This document shows, in pieces, positions 62,603-64,000 of a stretch of 64,000 nt of DNA. A program made the position numbers and the translations under genes. Every line of letters starts with the position of its first letter. Within the stretch, counting starts at the first letter, position 1. Origin of the DNA: Hyperoodon ampullatus (Eukaryota > Chordata > Mammalia > Artiodactyla > Ziphiidae); the NCBI GenBank assembly GCA_949752795.1, contig CATKHW010000549.1:1984001-2048000 (forward strand), written 5' to 3'. A model generated the notes under the pieces. That model had not been told where the DNA came from. It worked only from the letters and a program-made list of their open reading frames with translations, and did no database searches.

Positions 62603-64000
62603 ACGATTGGTGAGATTGGGTGAGCAAATGCAGACCCTTTAAAGCAATAATGCATGGCACCCATTCCATGGGTCCGAACTCTCCAGGTTGAAGGGAATAT
62701 TACTACAGCTATAACATGTGCGGGAAACCTAGAGAACGGACACACTGTGAATACGAAAGGTTTCTAAAACTCAACGCATAGTCCCTCTCCTGGTGCTCCG
62801 GTTTGACTTTCCGTCTGCTTTACTATCAACCTCCCAACTTGGAGAGACAGCCCTTTTAACCTCTTGGTTCGCACAGGTTGCCAATTTGGCAGAGGATGAA
62901 AGGGAAGAGGGAGAACCAATGAGAGAGTAGCTGTTAAGCATTTGGACGGGCACATATCACTGTAATTTCCCAGCAGGAAGAAGAATTAACCAAATTCTCA
63001 GCCACCCACCGGGAACCAGTATAGGTCCTGAACCAAAATTTTGGACTTGCGGTCAGCTCACCAAAAACGAGTTGAAAAATGGAGCTCAGGGGCACAGCAA
63101 TTCACAAACTGGGCGAGTAATAAAGGACAACTATCGTCCAAAAATCTGTTGAGGGAAGGCAACGAGGCGGACTTGAAAGCGAGGCAGAATAGCAGGAAAC
63201 AGATTTCAAGAGGTACGTTGGAATCGCCTTCAAAGCACAGGAAGAGGGGCACAACTTCGACAATGATGCACTTGGCCAAAAAGGGCGTATGTGTTTTCTC
63301 CTGAATATATTCAGGAGAAAATGCATACGCCCTTTTTGGCCAAGCAAGCAAGCGGGCAATGCAAATCTGCACTACAAAGAAGTATCACTTCCCACCGGTC
63401 AAAAGGGACATCCACAAAATGTGTAAGAACAAGAAAGGCAAGACAGGCCCTGGAGAACAGGGAGCCTTGTTATGCTGATGGGCGGCATGTAAATTGCCAA
63501 CTGCCTCTCTGGAGGAGTGCATTCTGTTCCCTACAACAAGTAAAGAACAGAGCTACAGAGCCAAGGGCACTACCAGTCTAGGGAATATACCTTGGGAAAA
63601 CTGAAAATCAATAAGACAGAGCCACCCCAAAATTTAGGGCTGCACTGCATACAAGGACCTCAACTTGGATACACCTTAAGTATCCCAGAAAATATAAACA
63701 TGGTTCAAAAAATTGTGGTACTTACGTACGATGGAATATCCCTCAGCCATGAAATCAATGTCATAAGACCAGTAGCAGCAAAATGGGTGGATTCAGGTAC
63801 GATGATTCTAAGTGAAATAAGTCACACAGAAAAAGAAACTTATCATAAGATATCACTTATGAAGATCCTGTAAACATGGCTACACTTGAACTGAGTTAGG
63901 AAAGAGAACAGTGTCTCACATTTAGAAAACACTCTTATACCTGCTTAAGGGGGAAGGAGAGGTGGGGTGATGCATAAAACCAGAGTTTGATATAAGCACA
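62603..64000. repeat. Unit 37 (partial, cut by window end)
   Basis: First 1,398 bp only. Shares p252 T, p335 A, p690 T, p720 T with unit 23. Private p370 A and p511 G. Palindrome at 63271-63344 has two mismatched pairs. Confidence 0.95.

Larger units (their letters stand above)
1..64000. repeat. Macrosatellite array, 1,739-bp unit, 36.8 copies
   Basis: The same 1,739-bp sequence recurs from the first to the last base, always in one orientation, with no interruption by a transposon, inversion or unique DNA. Unit starts advance by 1,739 bp except for three 1-bp deletions (units 16, 24, 26) and one 1-bp insertion (unit 20). The near-identity of copies shows ongoing homogenisation by unequal exchange or gene conversion. 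Both array edges lie outside the window. Diagnostic sites used below are p33, p69, p100, p566, p571, p629, p665, p720, p881-884, p932, p962, p1444, p1449, p1452, p1481, p1564, p1587, p1633, p1662 and p1675. The family is not one I recognise; a centromeric, pericentromeric or interstitial macrosatellite are all possible. No gene is present. Confidence 0.98.

Noticed and set aside
1..64000. CRISPR array, because of regular repeats
   Set aside because: The period is 1,739 bp with no short repeats separated by unique spacers, and there are no cas-like frames.
1..64000. Ribosomal DNA or another tandem gene cluster
   Set aside because: No rRNA, tRNA, histone or snRNA-like sequence is recognisable in the unit, and 1,739 bp is too short for an rDNA repeat. 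No RNA polymerase III gene was identified, though no covariance search could be run.
1..64000. LTR retrotransposon or other mobile element making up the unit
   Set aside because: I see no reverse transcriptase, integrase or transposase motifs, no terminal repeats and no target duplications around the unit. An ancient, unrecognisable origin cannot be excluded.

Overview
The whole 64-kb window is one tandem array. A 1,739-bp unit repeats head to tail, always in the same orientation: 36 complete copies plus the first 1,398 bp of a 37th. No flanking single-copy DNA is present, so the array runs off both ends of the window. I number units 1-37 from window base 1 (an arbitrary phase) and write p1-p1739 for positions inside a unit. 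Copies differ from the common sequence at roughly 5-25 positions each by eye, i.e. about 98.5-99.5% identity. Only four units differ in length: units 16, 24 and 26 are 1,738 bp and unit 20 is 1,740 bp.

Organism: the window has no bacterial-style coding density, operons or phage/plasmid genes. It looks like a eukaryotic macrosatellite. GC is in the mid-40s by eye, CpG is under-represented (about 40 CpGs per unit), and many copy-to-copy differences are C/T or G/A changes at CpG. This points to a genome that methylates CpG in the germline (vertebrate or plant more likely than insect or fungus). I do not recognise the satellite family and do not name a species.

Layout: (a) units 1-15 (1-26,085) form a three-unit higher-order repeat (HOR), A-B-C, of 5,217 bp repeated five times. 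(b) Units 16-26 (26,086-45,212) are mixed, with related units four apart (17/21 and 18/22), all four indels except none elsewhere, and a local burst of divergence at 34.67-35.21 kb. (c) Units 27 and 28 are a very recent one-unit duplication. (d) Units 29-34 (48,691-59,124) form a two-unit HOR of 3,478 bp repeated three times. (e) Units 35-37 are mosaics that return to haplotypes seen in block (a) and in unit 23.

The most striking element is a 74-bp palindrome with two 37-bp arms and no spacer at p669-742 of every unit. It is perfect in 24 of 37 copies. Two units at the same HOR position (6 and 9) carry exactly mirror-image point mutations in opposite arms, as expected if the palindrome inverted or one arm converted the other. 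No protein-coding gene is supported. The recurrent short reading frames (60-104 codons) change mostly at amino-acid-altering sites, are frameshifted in some copies, and overlap on both strands.
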